A stretch of 16,443 nucleotides of DNA from JAHFOW01 sp964370795 (GCA_964370795.1 CAYJME010000057.1:1-16443), one strand, 5' to 3'. Numbered from the stretch's first letter, positions 1-7,955 are shown. Program-made: numbers and translations. The notes: generated by a model not told the origin, from the letters alone.

Positions 1-695
1 ATTTTATGCTTACCGTGACAATCAAAACACACAGGTACATCTTCACTTGTATACCCAAGAGCCGTCACCTGCCCATGCGCATTATTTCTATAACCTTCAA
101 AATATTCCTGATGACAGGAACTACAAGTTTCAATCGTCAATTTCCTGTGAAGAGAATCAGATCCCCTTGGAACATACATAGGTGATTTCTCACCTGTAAC
201 GCTATCATGATATGTTAAACCAAAATGACAATCCTTGCATGTCGGAACATCCTTATTGTGCTCCTTCATTAACTTCACATGATTACTCTGCAAATATTCG
301 TCCGCGGGGTCGTCGTGACAAAACGTTATGCAATCAACAGGTTTTAAATTTGGCTTATGCCCCTCAGTTAAATCAGCACCATCCAGCTCTTGGTGACAAT
401 CAACGCAGAAAAAGTCCGACCCACCATGCGCCGTAGTCTTAAAGGTGGCTTCGTCGACTACCAAAGAAGCCACCTTAATTTCACCCGTAATAGGATCAAT
501 CTTAGCCTTTTCTAAAACCTTCAACTTGTCAGGCTTTGTATGACACTCCAAACAAGGCCCATTATCACCCGCATACAATACTGTTGGCAATGCTATAGCA
601 GCAACAGTAAATACACCTAAAAATGCAGAAAACCACAACCTTTTAGTACCTGACAGATACTTCTTTATCAGGCTTCTTTTCGATCTATAAACCAT
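1..695 (-). CDS. Multiheme cytochrome c (3' end beyond window)
   Basis: The reading frame opens at ATG 695, behind GGGGGAGGA about 10 nt upstream, and stays open to the window edge, giving 231 residues with the C-terminus missing. Residues 20-42 form a signal peptide or membrane anchor ending in LYA before GDNG, so the protein is exported, in anammox bacteria probably to the anammoxosome or periplasm. Heme-attachment motifs are CLECH 48-52, CVDCH 97-101, CKDCH 153-157, CSSCH 191-195 and CFDCH 223-227. CITFCH at 122-127 has three residues between the cysteines instead of two. That makes at least five, probably six, hemes; extra histidines (H90, H139, H207) could be distal ligands. It is the second gene after the CKCH tetraheme cytochrome, 50 bp downstream on the same strand, so the two are probably cotranscribed and redox partners. 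The specific partner and full heme number cannot be seen here. Confidence 0.88.
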   Translation of the reverse strand, partial: MVYRSKRSLIKKYLSGTKRLWFSAFLGVFTVAAIALPTVLYAGDNGPCLECHTKPDKLKVLEKAKIDPITGEIKVASLVVDEATFKTTAHGGSDFFCVDCHQELDGADLTEGHKPNLKPVDCITFCHDDPADEYLQSNHVKLMKEHNKDVPTCKDCHFGLTYHDSVTGEKSPMYVPRGSDSLHRKLTIETCSSCHQEYFEGYRNNAHGQVTALGYTSEDVPVCFDCHGKHK

Positions 696-745
696 CTTAC
701 GGAGTCCTCCCCCTGCTCTATAACTCTTTAAAAACTTTTTAAGAG

Positions 746-1456
746 TTATTCCTTTTTCTTTGGCTTTAATGGCGAATTAAGAATCTCATCCTTTGGTAAT
801 AAAGCAGCCCATTTTTTCTTATCATCCGGCGACATCTTTTTAATTACATCGTCTATTTCATCGTTATCGCGATGATCGTCTTTCTTGAAATACTCCTTAT
901 AATCCATTACTTTATCGGTTTTTGGACATTTGTTCTTATCGTCCTTACTCTCCCAATGACACTTTAAACATTGCTCCTTCACCGTTGCAGGCCCATTAAT
1001 ACCAGCTACAATCAAACCAGCAGCATACTGTGCTTTCCTTGCTTCAACAGGGTCCTTCTTCAATATCTCCTTAAAGGCATCCTTACCCTTACCCTGATAG
1101 TTTTCCTTCAACTTTTTATATTCTGAGCCGGCACCATGACAAGCCTCACACTGCACATTTGGTAAATATTTTTTTCCAGCTTCTGCAATCTTTTCTCCTA
1201 CTGCAGTGGCGTGGCACTTTAAGCATTCCAGGTTTTCCGCATCCGGAGTTCCCTTTAACCTCTTTTCCCATGTATTTGAGTGTAACCTCTCTTTATATTC
1301 TTCACCCTCATAACAACCTTTTCCCATATGGCACTTACAGCCACTATTTCCCACATACTCAGCGCTGTAGGAAATGCCGCCCAGAGAAAAAGTTAACGAA
1401 CTTACAGAAACCACTAAACCACCCAAGAAATACCCTATTGTCCTACCGCCTAACAT
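746..1456 (-). CDS. Tetraheme cytochrome c with contracted CKCH motif (KsTH-like)
   Basis: This 236-residue secreted cytochrome starts at ATG 1456, behind AAAGGAG with about 6-7 nt spacing. The signal peptide covers residues 1-32. Three canonical heme motifs are seen: CLKCH 78-82, CEACH 103-107 and CLKCH 163-167. At residues 40-43 stands CKCH, with only one residue between the cysteines, followed by Cys48. From established knowledge, a tetraheme cytochrome of Kuenenia stuttgartiensis (KsTH) carries a functional CKCH motif, has hemes with His/Lys and His/Cys ligation, and exchanges electrons with hydrazine synthase. This gene matches in motif and heme count, so an electron carrier of anammox metabolism is the likely role. 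That is an inference, since no alignment was run. The C-terminal third is very rich in Lys and Asp/Glu, with an extra Cys177. It leads a two-gene operon with the downstream multiheme cytochrome. Confidence 0.88.
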   Translation of the reverse strand: MLGGRTIGYFLGGLVVSVSSLTFSLGGISYSAEYVGNSGCKCHMGKGCYEGEEYKERLHSNTWEKRLKGTPDAENLECLKCHATAVGEKIAEAGKKYLPNVQCEACHGAGSEYKKLKENYQGKGKDAFKEILKKDPVEARKAQYAAGLIVAGINGPATVKEQCLKCHWESKDDKNKCPKTDKVMDYKEYFKKDDHRDNDEIDDVIKKMSPDDKKKWAALLPKDEILNSPLKPKKKE

Positions 1457-1678
1457 TTAAATCTCCTTTCATACATCTTGAAATAAATCACAAAACTACT
1501 TATAAAAATCTTTATCCTTATAATTGATGATAAATCCACTTCCCCACTTAAAAAAAACAAAATAACTTAAACGCAAAAGGCTATACATTTAATATTGTTC
1601 ATATTTTTGCTCTATATGTTCATTCCTAACTTACAGACAGTGTACAGTCGTTGATAATAGAAATCTATAGAGATGGAT

Positions 1679-1707
1679 AAGGTATCATGCTTTTTTATTG
1701 GTGTCAA
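1679..1707 (-). promoter_or_regulatory. Putative promoter of the cytochrome operon
   Basis: On the minus strand there is a perfect -35 box TTGACA (1702-1707), a 17-nt spacer and TACCTT (1679-1684), preceded by TG as in an extended -10. Transcription would start near 1672, leaving a leader of about 215 nt before the tetraheme cytochrome. The -35 box lies only 25 bp past the accC stop, so the cytochromes appear to be a separate unit from accBC. Confidence 0.45.
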
Positions 1708-1731
1708 GAAAAAATTCATGAGCAATTAAAT

Positions 1732-3087
1732 TTAGTCTTTAGTTCTCGATAAATAGTTTTCAACGAAATTTGTGTTAATATTCCCACTGGCAAATTGAGA
1801 ATGAGTGATAAGCTCTAATTGGAGAGGAATTGTTGTTTTAATACCCCCAATAGCGTACTCACCTAAAGCCCTTTTCATACAGGCAATTGCCTCTTCCCTT
1901 GTTTTTTGATAAACAATCAATTTAGAAATCAACGAATCATAATATGGTGGTATTTCATATCCTGTATGCACATGTGAATCAACCCTCACTCCTTGACCCC
2001 CTGGAGGATTATATATGGTAACTTTTCCAGGCTGAGGGCGAAACCCGTTCTGAGGGTCTTCTGCATTAATTCTACACTCTATAGCCACACCTTGATTTCT
2101 TACTTTCTTCTGTTTTAGATTTAATCGCTCGCCACTGGCTACTCTGATTTGTTGTTTAACCAAATCAATCCCAGTCACCATTTCAGTCACAGGATGTTCA
2201 ACTTGCAATCGGGTATTTACTTCAATGAAATAAAAATTTCCTGTATTGTTATCAACCAAAAATTCAACCGTACCCGCATTGGTATAATTTACAGCCCGCG
2301 CTATTTTTATCGCCGCCTTACAAATTTCTTCACGTAAACGCTGCGTAATGGCAGGTGAAGGTGATTCTTCTACAAGTTTCTGATGTCTGCGCTGTAACGT
2401 ACAGTCCCTTTCGCCCAGGTGGACGATATTACCATAATTATCACCTAATATCTGAACCTCTACATGTCGTGTATTTTCAATATATTTTTCAATATAGACA
2501 GATGCATCTTTAAAAGCTGCCGCAGCTTCCCGCTGTGCTACCGACAGTAAATTTACAAGACTTATATCATTATGTGCGACACGCATACCACGCCCACCGC
2601 CGCCTGAAGATGCCTTAATGATGACGGGATACCCAATTTTGTGCGCAACATCAAGCGCCTGTTGCTGGCTTTTTATAACAGATTCGCTGCCGGGAACGAC
2701 AGGAACCTTATTGGCGATGGCAATTTTCCTCGCCTCAGTCTTGTTTCCAAGTTTTTTTAACACATCCGCCCGGGGACCAATGAAAACGATATTAGAAGAT
2801 TCGCAGACTTCGGCAAAATGGGCAACCTCGGATAAAAATCCATATCCCGGATGGATCGCTTCAATATCGGTTATCTCGGCAGCACTGATTATACTCGGTA
2901 TATTTAGATAACTTCCTTCAGACTCAGGCGGACCAACGCATACCGTAATATCTGCTTGCTTTAAGTACAATGCATTTTCGTCAGCCTTCGAGCATATTAC
3001 CACAGTCTCTATCCCTAACTCACGACATGCCCGAATAATTCTTAAAGCAATCTCGCCCCTATTGGCAATCAGAATCCTTGAAAACAT
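1732..3087 (-). CDS. accC: Biotin carboxylase subunit of acetyl-CoA carboxylase
   Basis: AccC carboxylates the biotin carried on AccB, using ATP and bicarbonate, the first step of malonyl-CoA and fatty acid synthesis. The 451 residues equal the usual family length. Visible landmarks are the N-terminal ANRGEIA (8-14), ATP-grasp Lys158 in KASSGGGGRGMR, Glu275 and Glu289 for metal binding, and Asn291, Arg293 and Glu297 in the catalytic stretch NTRLQVEHPVTE. All residues expected from the E. coli enzyme are present. It lies 39 bp downstream of accB on the same strand, the classic accB-accC operon. The carboxyltransferase genes (accA, accD) are not in the window. Confidence 0.97.
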   Translation of the reverse strand: MFSRILIANRGEIALRIIRACRELGIETVVICSKADENALYLKQADITVCVGPPESEGSYLNIPSIISAAEITDIEAIHPGYGFLSEVAHFAEVCESSNIVFIGPRADVLKKLGNKTEARKIAIANKVPVVPGSESVIKSQQQALDVAHKIGYPVIIKASSGGGGRGMRVAHNDISLVNLLSVAQREAAAAFKDASVYIEKYIENTRHVEVQILGDNYGNIVHLGERDCTLQRRHQKLVEESPSPAITQRLREEICKAAIKIARAVNYTNAGTVEFLVDNNTGNFYFIEVNTRLQVEHPVTEMVTGIDLVKQQIRVASGERLNLKQKKVRNQGVAIECRINAEDPQNGFRPQPGKVTIYNPPGGQGVRVDSHVHTGYEIPPYYDSLISKLIVYQKTREEAIACMKRALGEYAIGGIKTTIPLQLELITHSQFASGNINTNFVENYLSRTKD

Positions 3088-3126
3088 ATGGAAAATACCC
3101 TCGCTACTATTTCTTAAACCAATAAA

Positions 3127-3594
3127 TTACGTTTGCCTTCCAACGGGCTTGACGCGAAAGAGCGGCTGACCATACTCAACGGCTTCCCCATCATTTACGC
3201 AAATCTCAACGATTTCACCAGATGTCTCAGCCTTTACCTCATTCATAATTTTCATCGCTTCAATGATACAAACCACTGTTTCCTCATTTACTATGTCTCC
3301 TATATTTACACATGGATCAGCACCGGGAGCAGTTGCTCGATAAAAAGTTCCAACCATTGGAGAAATAATCTCTCCATAATTTTCGCCATCTTTTGATAGT
3401 GCATGGGTAGGGTGTTCCAGCTCTAACCTTGCAGGATGGATAGGTGGAACAGATGTTGATGTTGCTGTGTTTGTATACCCTTCTGCACTCTTTTTTATTC
3501 TTATTTTTACTGTATCTTCTTGAATTTCGATCTCAGATAAGTCATTTTCATTCATAATTGAAATTAATTGCTTTACCTTGTCTATAATACTCAT
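3127..3594 (-). CDS. accB: Biotin carboxyl carrier protein of acetyl-CoA carboxylase
   Basis: AccB carries the biotin that shuttles CO2 between biotin carboxylase and carboxyltransferase. The protein has 155 residues: an N-terminal helical region (1-36), a flexible Thr/Ser/Pro linker (about 40-70) and a C-terminal biotinyl domain (75-149). The biotinylated lysine is Lys115 in EAMKIMNE. ISPMVGTFYRA (77-87) is the typical start of the biotinyl domain and includes the thumb region. The start at ATG 3594 follows AAGGA with about 8 nt spacing. It is the first gene of accB-accC. Many bacteria place efp between a PepP-like peptidase and accB; here that spot is a 199-bp gap without an ORF. Confidence 0.96.
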   Translation of the reverse strand: MSIIDKVKQLISIMNENDLSEIEIQEDTVKIRIKKSAEGYTNTATSTSVPPIHPARLELEHPTHALSKDGENYGEIISPMVGTFYRATAPGADPCVNIGDIVNEETVVCIIEAMKIMNEVKAETSGEIVEICVNDGEAVEYGQPLFRVKPVGRQT

Positions 3595-3793
3595 TATCTA
3601 TTCCTTCATGAAATTTATTTTTCGTTTAAAGGCAAGCCCGATTGAATAAGCATTTGAACGTAAGAATAAATAATAATTCTATATAGAATGGGAAAATTGA
3701 GAAGAAGCGAATTGATATAAAATGATAGGTGGTACTGATTGGTTTATTAAATATACCTGTTGCTTTATAAACAATTTGAAATTTCTTTTTCTT
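3595..3793. other. Intergenic region upstream of accB, with a 14-bp palindrome
   Basis: No gene is visible here. A perfect palindrome ATTCTATATAGAAT lies at 3676-3689, about 85 bp before the accB start on its upstream side. A weak promoter reading leftward (TTGTTT, 17 nt, TTTAAT on the minus strand) lies close to the end of the peptidase gene. The palindrome could be an operator, but it is AT-rich and may be chance. Confidence 0.4.
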
Positions 3794-4873
3794 TTAGTTT
3801 CTAACACACAACTCAGATAATTTCTTCGGTTCATGACTTAAAACATTACAACCACCTGAGGTTACTAATACAATATCCTCTATACGAATACCACCCCAAT
3901 CAGGAACATATATCCCCGGTTCTACGGTAAACACCATGCCCTCTTCCAATATTTCTTTACTTCGTTTGTTAATAATTGGCCACTCATGAACTTCAAGTCC
4001 AATACCATGTCCCACTCCATGTCCAAAGTTTTTTCCATATCCTTTTTTTTCAATATAACTTCGAGCGGCATAATCAACGTCTTTTGCCTTTTGCCCCGGT
4101 CGTATATTTTCTATAGCAAATTGCTGTGCATCTAAGACAATTTGATATATCTTTTTCCATTGTGGGGTTATTTTATCTACGAATATAACCCTTGTCAAGT
4201 CGGAATTATAAAACTGAAAACACGCACCCCAGTCTATTAATACAACGTCGTTTTCGCCTATTTTTCTATCGTGAGAGGGACGTGCGTGTGGTTGAGAGGC
4301 GTGGTCGCCAATGGCAGAAATTATTTCAAATGAACCTTTCTCTGCCCCCTGATTTCTGATTTCAAATTCAAGGATATCCGCCAAATTCTTTTCTGACATA
4401 CCAACCGCTATTTTCTGTTGAAGAGATTTGTATGCTTTTTCGGCAATATCAATGGCAGACTGTATTTTTTTTACTTCCTCGTATGTTTTTCTTTTACGAT
4501 ACGTCTCAATTATTCCCTCTGATGGAATTATACGAATTCCTTTTAAATTTTCTTTTAGTTCATTATGCTGCTTTAACGTGAGATAAGAAGACTCCACGTA
4601 GAGTTTTTTCACATGAATGCGTTTTAGTTTCGCACAAATTGTTTTTATTAATGAAACTTTTCTTTCTACGATTTTAATCCAGGGTATATCACGCTGGGCT
4701 TGTTCAACGTACCTGAAATCTGTAAATAAATAATCATACCACGGTGTTATTAACAAAATACTTTCAGAACCTGTAAAAGCTGTTATATACCGGATATTTA
4801 CTTCATTGGTGATCAAAAAACCGTCAACGTTATCTTCTTTTAATTTTTCTTTAATTTTCTCTATACAACTCAT
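3794..4873 (-). CDS. M24B family aminopeptidase (Xaa-Pro aminopeptidase type)
   Basis: This is a cytosolic dinuclear metallopeptidase of the creatinase/PepP/PepQ group, which cleaves N-terminal residues next to proline. Of its 359 residues, about 1-130 form the creatinase N-domain and 135-355 the catalytic pita-bread domain. The five metal ligands are visible: Asp214 and Asp225 (DWGA...SDLTR), His289 in HGVGHGIGLEVHE, Glu318 in VEPG and Glu332 in RIED. Length and motifs fit the short PepP/YpdF-like proteins of Firmicutes and many other phyla; substrate preference (aminopeptidase P or prolidase) cannot be settled from sequence. It starts 34 bp after dnaA with no clear Shine-Dalgarno sequence (AATTCGATTATTTT precedes ATG), so translational coupling or weak initiation is possible. 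In other phyla this family often sits beside efp-accB-accC; here efp is absent. Confidence 0.9.
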   Translation of the reverse strand: MSCIEKIKEKLKEDNVDGFLITNEVNIRYITAFTGSESILLITPWYDYLFTDFRYVEQAQRDIPWIKIVERKVSLIKTICAKLKRIHVKKLYVESSYLTLKQHNELKENLKGIRIIPSEGIIETYRKRKTYEEVKKIQSAIDIAEKAYKSLQQKIAVGMSEKNLADILEFEIRNQGAEKGSFEIISAIGDHASQPHARPSHDRKIGENDVVLIDWGACFQFYNSDLTRVIFVDKITPQWKKIYQIVLDAQQFAIENIRPGQKAKDVDYAARSYIEKKGYGKNFGHGVGHGIGLEVHEWPIINKRSKEILEEGMVFTVEPGIYVPDWGGIRIEDIVLVTSGGCNVLSHEPKKLSELCVRN

Positions 4874-4907
4874 AAAATAATCGAATTGAGCCTGGATTGA
4901 TGGGTAC

Positions 4908-6248
4908 TTATCTCTTCTCTTTTTTAATTTTTTCTACTAGTGAATCGACAATCAACTTAAATTGATTATCACTTTCGATTTGATCTTTCACCTTTTTGAT
5001 TGCAAATATGACTGTTGAATGTTTTTTACTATTAAAATAATTCCCAATTTGCTGATATGACCAATCGAGAAGACTCTTGATCAAATACATACATACCTGA
5101 CGAGGAAAAGAAACAGATTTTATCTTTTTATTCGAATGAAGCTCATTGCGCGATATATTAAAATATGACAAGACCGCATCCTCGATAATATTAACTTTTA
5201 CAATCTTTCCCTCGTTATAGAAAAATCCGCTTAATACCTCGTGGACCAGATGGACGTCTATTTTTTTCTCGTTAAATCGAGCATGGGCAGACAACGTTGT
5301 CAATGCACTCTCAATTTCTCTCACATTACCGTCGAGTTTTTCTGCAATAAATTCTATAACCTCTTCGGGAAAATGTATATCAAACTTAGCCGCTTTAGCC
5401 CTTAGGATTAACAATCTTGTCGCAAAATCAGGTTCGTCTATTTTTATAATCATACCTGACATAAATCGACTTGCGAGATTTTCCTTCAACTGTCCAATCA
5501 TTTTTGGGTGTGCGTCACTTGCCAGTATAATTCTTTTTGACAACTCATATAATGCATTAAACGTATGTAAAAATTCCTCTTGCACTCCATGCTTATTTGA
5601 AAGAAAGTGGACATCGTCAATAAGAAACATATCTACATTTCTAAATTTCTGCCGAAATGCTTCTGTTTTTCCCTTTTGCAGTGAATAAATGAATTCATTC
5701 GTCCACTTTTCAGCCGGCATATATACAGCATTTACATTTTGATCTTCCCTCACCCTGTTACAAACCCCCTGCAGGATATGCGTCTTTCCAACGCCAACAG
5801 TACCGTGAATAAAAAGAGGATTGAAAGAGGGGTGTTTATCCTTAATCATTTCAAGGGCCGCAGTATAAGCAAGTCTATTGCTGGGCCCTACGACAAAATC
5901 TTCTAATTTTAAAACTCTATTTCCTTGTAGTTGAGTTTTATTCCCTTCTGTTTTTTTCTCGGTAGTATTATTGACATTCGAGTGGCTTTCTCCATCGTTA
6001 TTTTTTGAAATGGAAAACCTTACGTCCGTATCCTTGTTTAATATACTCCCGATGCCTTCTCTTAATAAGCTCGAGAAATTTTCCTGCAACCATATCTGCG
6101 TAAAAACATTTGGCACTACGATGTTTGCACAATTACCATCAAACGATTCAAGACGTGTATTTTTAAACCACAGGTTAAATCGAAGAGGCCCAACCTTTTC
6201 ACGAATAGAGTGAAGAACATCATCCCAAATTTTTACACAAGAATTCAT
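4908..6248 (-). CDS. dnaA: Chromosomal replication initiator DnaA
   Basis: DnaA binds DnaA boxes and melts oriC to start replication. Domain I is about residues 1-80, followed by a polar linker (83-112). The AAA+ domain III has Walker A GTVGVGKTH (150-158), Walker B FLIDDVHFL (209-217) and an arginine finger in ASRF (R262), with sensor 2 in GNVREIESAL (308-317). Domain IV (about 350-447) ends in KKHSTV (409-414). Numbering counts from the first of two tandem ATGs (6251). The second, at 6248, sits about 7 nt after GAGG and is the better start, so the protein is probably 446 residues. Domain IV departs from the usual GGRDHTTV signature (NSKKHSTV), though HST and RQ (384-385) are kept. The gene borders a large AT-rich gap with DnaA boxes, as at many origins. 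Confidence 0.96.
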   Translation of the reverse strand: MNSCVKIWDDVLHSIREKVGPLRFNLWFKNTRLESFDGNCANIVVPNVFTQIWLQENFSSLLREGIGSILNKDTDVRFSISKNNDGESHSNVNNTTEKKTEGNKTQLQGNRVLKLEDFVVGPSNRLAYTAALEMIKDKHPSFNPLFIHGTVGVGKTHILQGVCNRVREDQNVNAVYMPAEKWTNEFIYSLQKGKTEAFRQKFRNVDMFLIDDVHFLSNKHGVQEEFLHTFNALYELSKRIILASDAHPKMIGQLKENLASRFMSGMIIKIDEPDFATRLLILRAKAAKFDIHFPEEVIEFIAEKLDGNVREIESALTTLSAHARFNEKKIDVHLVHEVLSGFFYNEGKIVKVNIIEDAVLSYFNISRNELHSNKKIKSVSFPRQVCMYLIKSLLDWSYQQIGNYFNSKKHSTVIFAIKKVKDQIESDNQFKLIVDSLVEKIKKEKR

Positions 6249-6315
6249 CATGCCCCCTCAATGTTAAGAAGAAATTTTTGGAAATGAAACAAAGAGTATT
6301 CACAGAAGGTGGGCG

Positions 6316-6344
6316 ATATTATCAGATGCATTTCTATGTGTCAA
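6316..6344 (-). promoter_or_regulatory. Putative dnaA promoter
   Basis: The minus strand shows a perfect -35 TTGACA (6339-6344), a 17-nt spacer and TAATAT (6316-6321). The predicted start near 6309 leaves a leader of about 60 nt before dnaA. No DnaA box overlaps the promoter itself; the perfect one lies about 300 bp upstream. Confidence 0.55.
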
Positions 6345-6777
6345 AATAAAAAGGCATTCTTATTTATTAAACATTTTTGGCACGTTATGATTTTGTACAT
6401 AAGACTTCAATAAATAATGTAATTATCAAAAGTAATATTTTTTAAATCCGCAATAAATTAATTTCTCATAAAATTATTTGCCGACATCAATTTATTTTAA
6501 GAAAAATATTTAAGTTTGTAATCTCATGTTAAATTGAAACTTAGATAAATATATTTTTTTTTTGTTTTTTCACCATTATGTTTCTCCAATACGACAAAAT
6601 CATTCTCTAAAATTTTTACCTGAGCATAAAATAATTAAATTGTGGATAACCTGTTCATAGTTCGTTAATAACTCAAAAAAAAATAATCCTAATTTCCTGA
6701 ATTTGAAAAACATGCGATAAAATTCAACTCTATTGATTTAACAATCGAATATGTTGATAACTCAATTGGCAAAAAAA
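6345..6777. other. Candidate chromosomal origin (oriC) next to dnaA
   Basis: This gene-free stretch between dnaA and the deoxyhypusine-synthase-like gene is the most AT-rich part of the window. It holds TGTGGATAA at 6641-6649, the exact complement of the DnaA box TTATCCACA, a one-mismatch copy TGTTGATAA at 6752-6760, and a two-mismatch TTATCAAAA at 6423-6431. A run of ten T followed by G and six T (6554-6570), flanked by A/T-only words, could act as an unwinding element. Position beside dnaA, box content and AT-richness are what origins commonly show. Only one box is perfect, so the call is an inference; GC skew of the whole chromosome would decide. Confidence 0.5.
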
Positions 6778-7860
6778 CTACTTTACATGCTTTTTTAATT
6801 CTGAAAGATAAGAATTCAAATGCCGGTAAAGATGCTTTTTTTTACGCGGTTTATTTTCCGACATAACATATCCGGCAAGTATCGGCATAGCTATCGTTGC
6901 ATCACTATAAACAACCACGTGATTCTTTACCTCTTCGCTCCGTATCTTACCCCATGAAATAGCCTCGGTTGGTGTTGCGCCAGAAAGTCCACCCCATTGT
7001 GGGGCGTCTGTAGTAATCTGGATGAAATAATCATGTCCGCCTTTATTAATGTTAAGTATTTGTGCAAGGGTTGGTTGTGTCTGCATATAAAAATTTTTGG
7101 GAGAACCGCCTCCAATGCTAATCACGCCATTCTTTTCACTGTTGAAAACAATCGCCGTGGTTTGAAGCACATCAAGGTCAGTATCAATAATAATACCTTT
7201 TCCCAGAAGCTTAAGATAGGTAAGATTCATCCCAATCGAAGAATCACCCGGTGATGAAACAAATATCGGAATATTATGTTTTGCAGCATGAGCCACAAAA
7301 CTCAATTGAGGTGATGGAGTTTCTGCAAGAACTGCCTTCCCTAAAATATAGTGAAAGTCAGCCGTTGAAATAGGGTCAGATATCGATGCTTTTTCGACCA
7401 CATCTTGAATAAATTTATCTGTCTTGATAAGGAGATCATCGGTAATGAAAATATCATAAATGCGTTCAATACCCGCCTCGTAAAGTTTTGTATCATCGAC
7501 CCTGAAGTCTCCCTGATGAACAGGAAGATTTAAGGCAAAATGTAAGTCATGGTAGAGGTTTGCGCCGGTTGAAATAATAAAATCAACAAAACCATTCTCA
7601 ATGAGGTTAATAAGTATACCCCCCATGCCGGTCGGCGTCATAGCGCCAGAAAGTGTCAAGCCTACCGTAGTATCCGTGTCAAGCATGTGACCGTAAAGTT
7701 TACACGCCTCTGCCAATCGCCCTGCATTAAATGCACCAGACCGGGCATATTCCGCAACAAGATCTTTAACCTTCATCCCCTTCTTTACGACCTGGGGGGT
7801 AATCTCTGGTTTGCATAAATATTTATGTTGTAACTGACATTGTTTAGATTTATTTGACAT
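6778..7860 (-). CDS. Deoxyhypusine synthase family protein
   Basis: The 360-residue protein has the NAD-dependent Rossmann-like fold of deoxyhypusine synthase (DHS), which in eukaryotes and archaea moves the aminobutyl group of spermidine to a lysine of eIF5A. Visible motifs are STGAN (97-101), HDLHFAL (104-110), GGLSGATPTEAISWGK (290-305) and YSDATIAMPIL (318-328). Lys255, in ISIGGGSPKNF, aligns with the lysine that carries the covalent intermediate in DHS. Bacteria lack eIF5A, and bacterial relatives are thought to act in polyamine chemistry (for example homospermidine or carboxyspermidine-type products) or remain unassigned, so the substrate is unknown. The C-terminal tail is strongly basic (PRKKKH...KKHVK). 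It has its own promoter and probably forms a single-gene unit, with the candidate origin downstream. Confidence 0.9.
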   Translation of the reverse strand: MSNKSKQCQLQHKYLCKPEITPQVVKKGMKVKDLVAEYARSGAFNAGRLAEACKLYGHMLDTDTTVGLTLSGAMTPTGMGGILINLIENGFVDFIISTGANLYHDLHFALNLPVHQGDFRVDDTKLYEAGIERIYDIFITDDLLIKTDKFIQDVVEKASISDPISTADFHYILGKAVLAETPSPQLSFVAHAAKHNIPIFVSSPGDSSIGMNLTYLKLLGKGIIIDTDLDVLQTTAIVFNSEKNGVISIGGGSPKNFYMQTQPTLAQILNINKGGHDYFIQITTDAPQWGGLSGATPTEAISWGKIRSEEVKNHVVVYSDATIAMPILAGYVMSENKPRKKKHLYRHLNSYLSELKKHVK

Positions 7861-7955
7861 GGATAGCTTTTCTTTCCTTTCTAATTTTCACGAAAATACT
7901 GAACAATACTGCATTTGTTTGAAATGCTAAAATTTCTGAGAAAAAACGGAGAGTG

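Noticed and set aside
212..436. A 74-codon plus-strand frame over the first cytochrome
   Set aside because: It lies antisense to a multiheme cytochrome with five CXXCH motifs, has no ribosome-binding site and no family resemblance.
1159..1527. A 122-codon plus-strand frame
   Set aside because: It is antisense to the CKCH tetraheme cytochrome and has no ribosome-binding site or recognisable motif.
1642..1655. GACAGTGTACAGTC as an operator palindrome before the cytochromes
   Set aside because: Only the central TGTACA is symmetric; the outer matches fail, so chance is likely.
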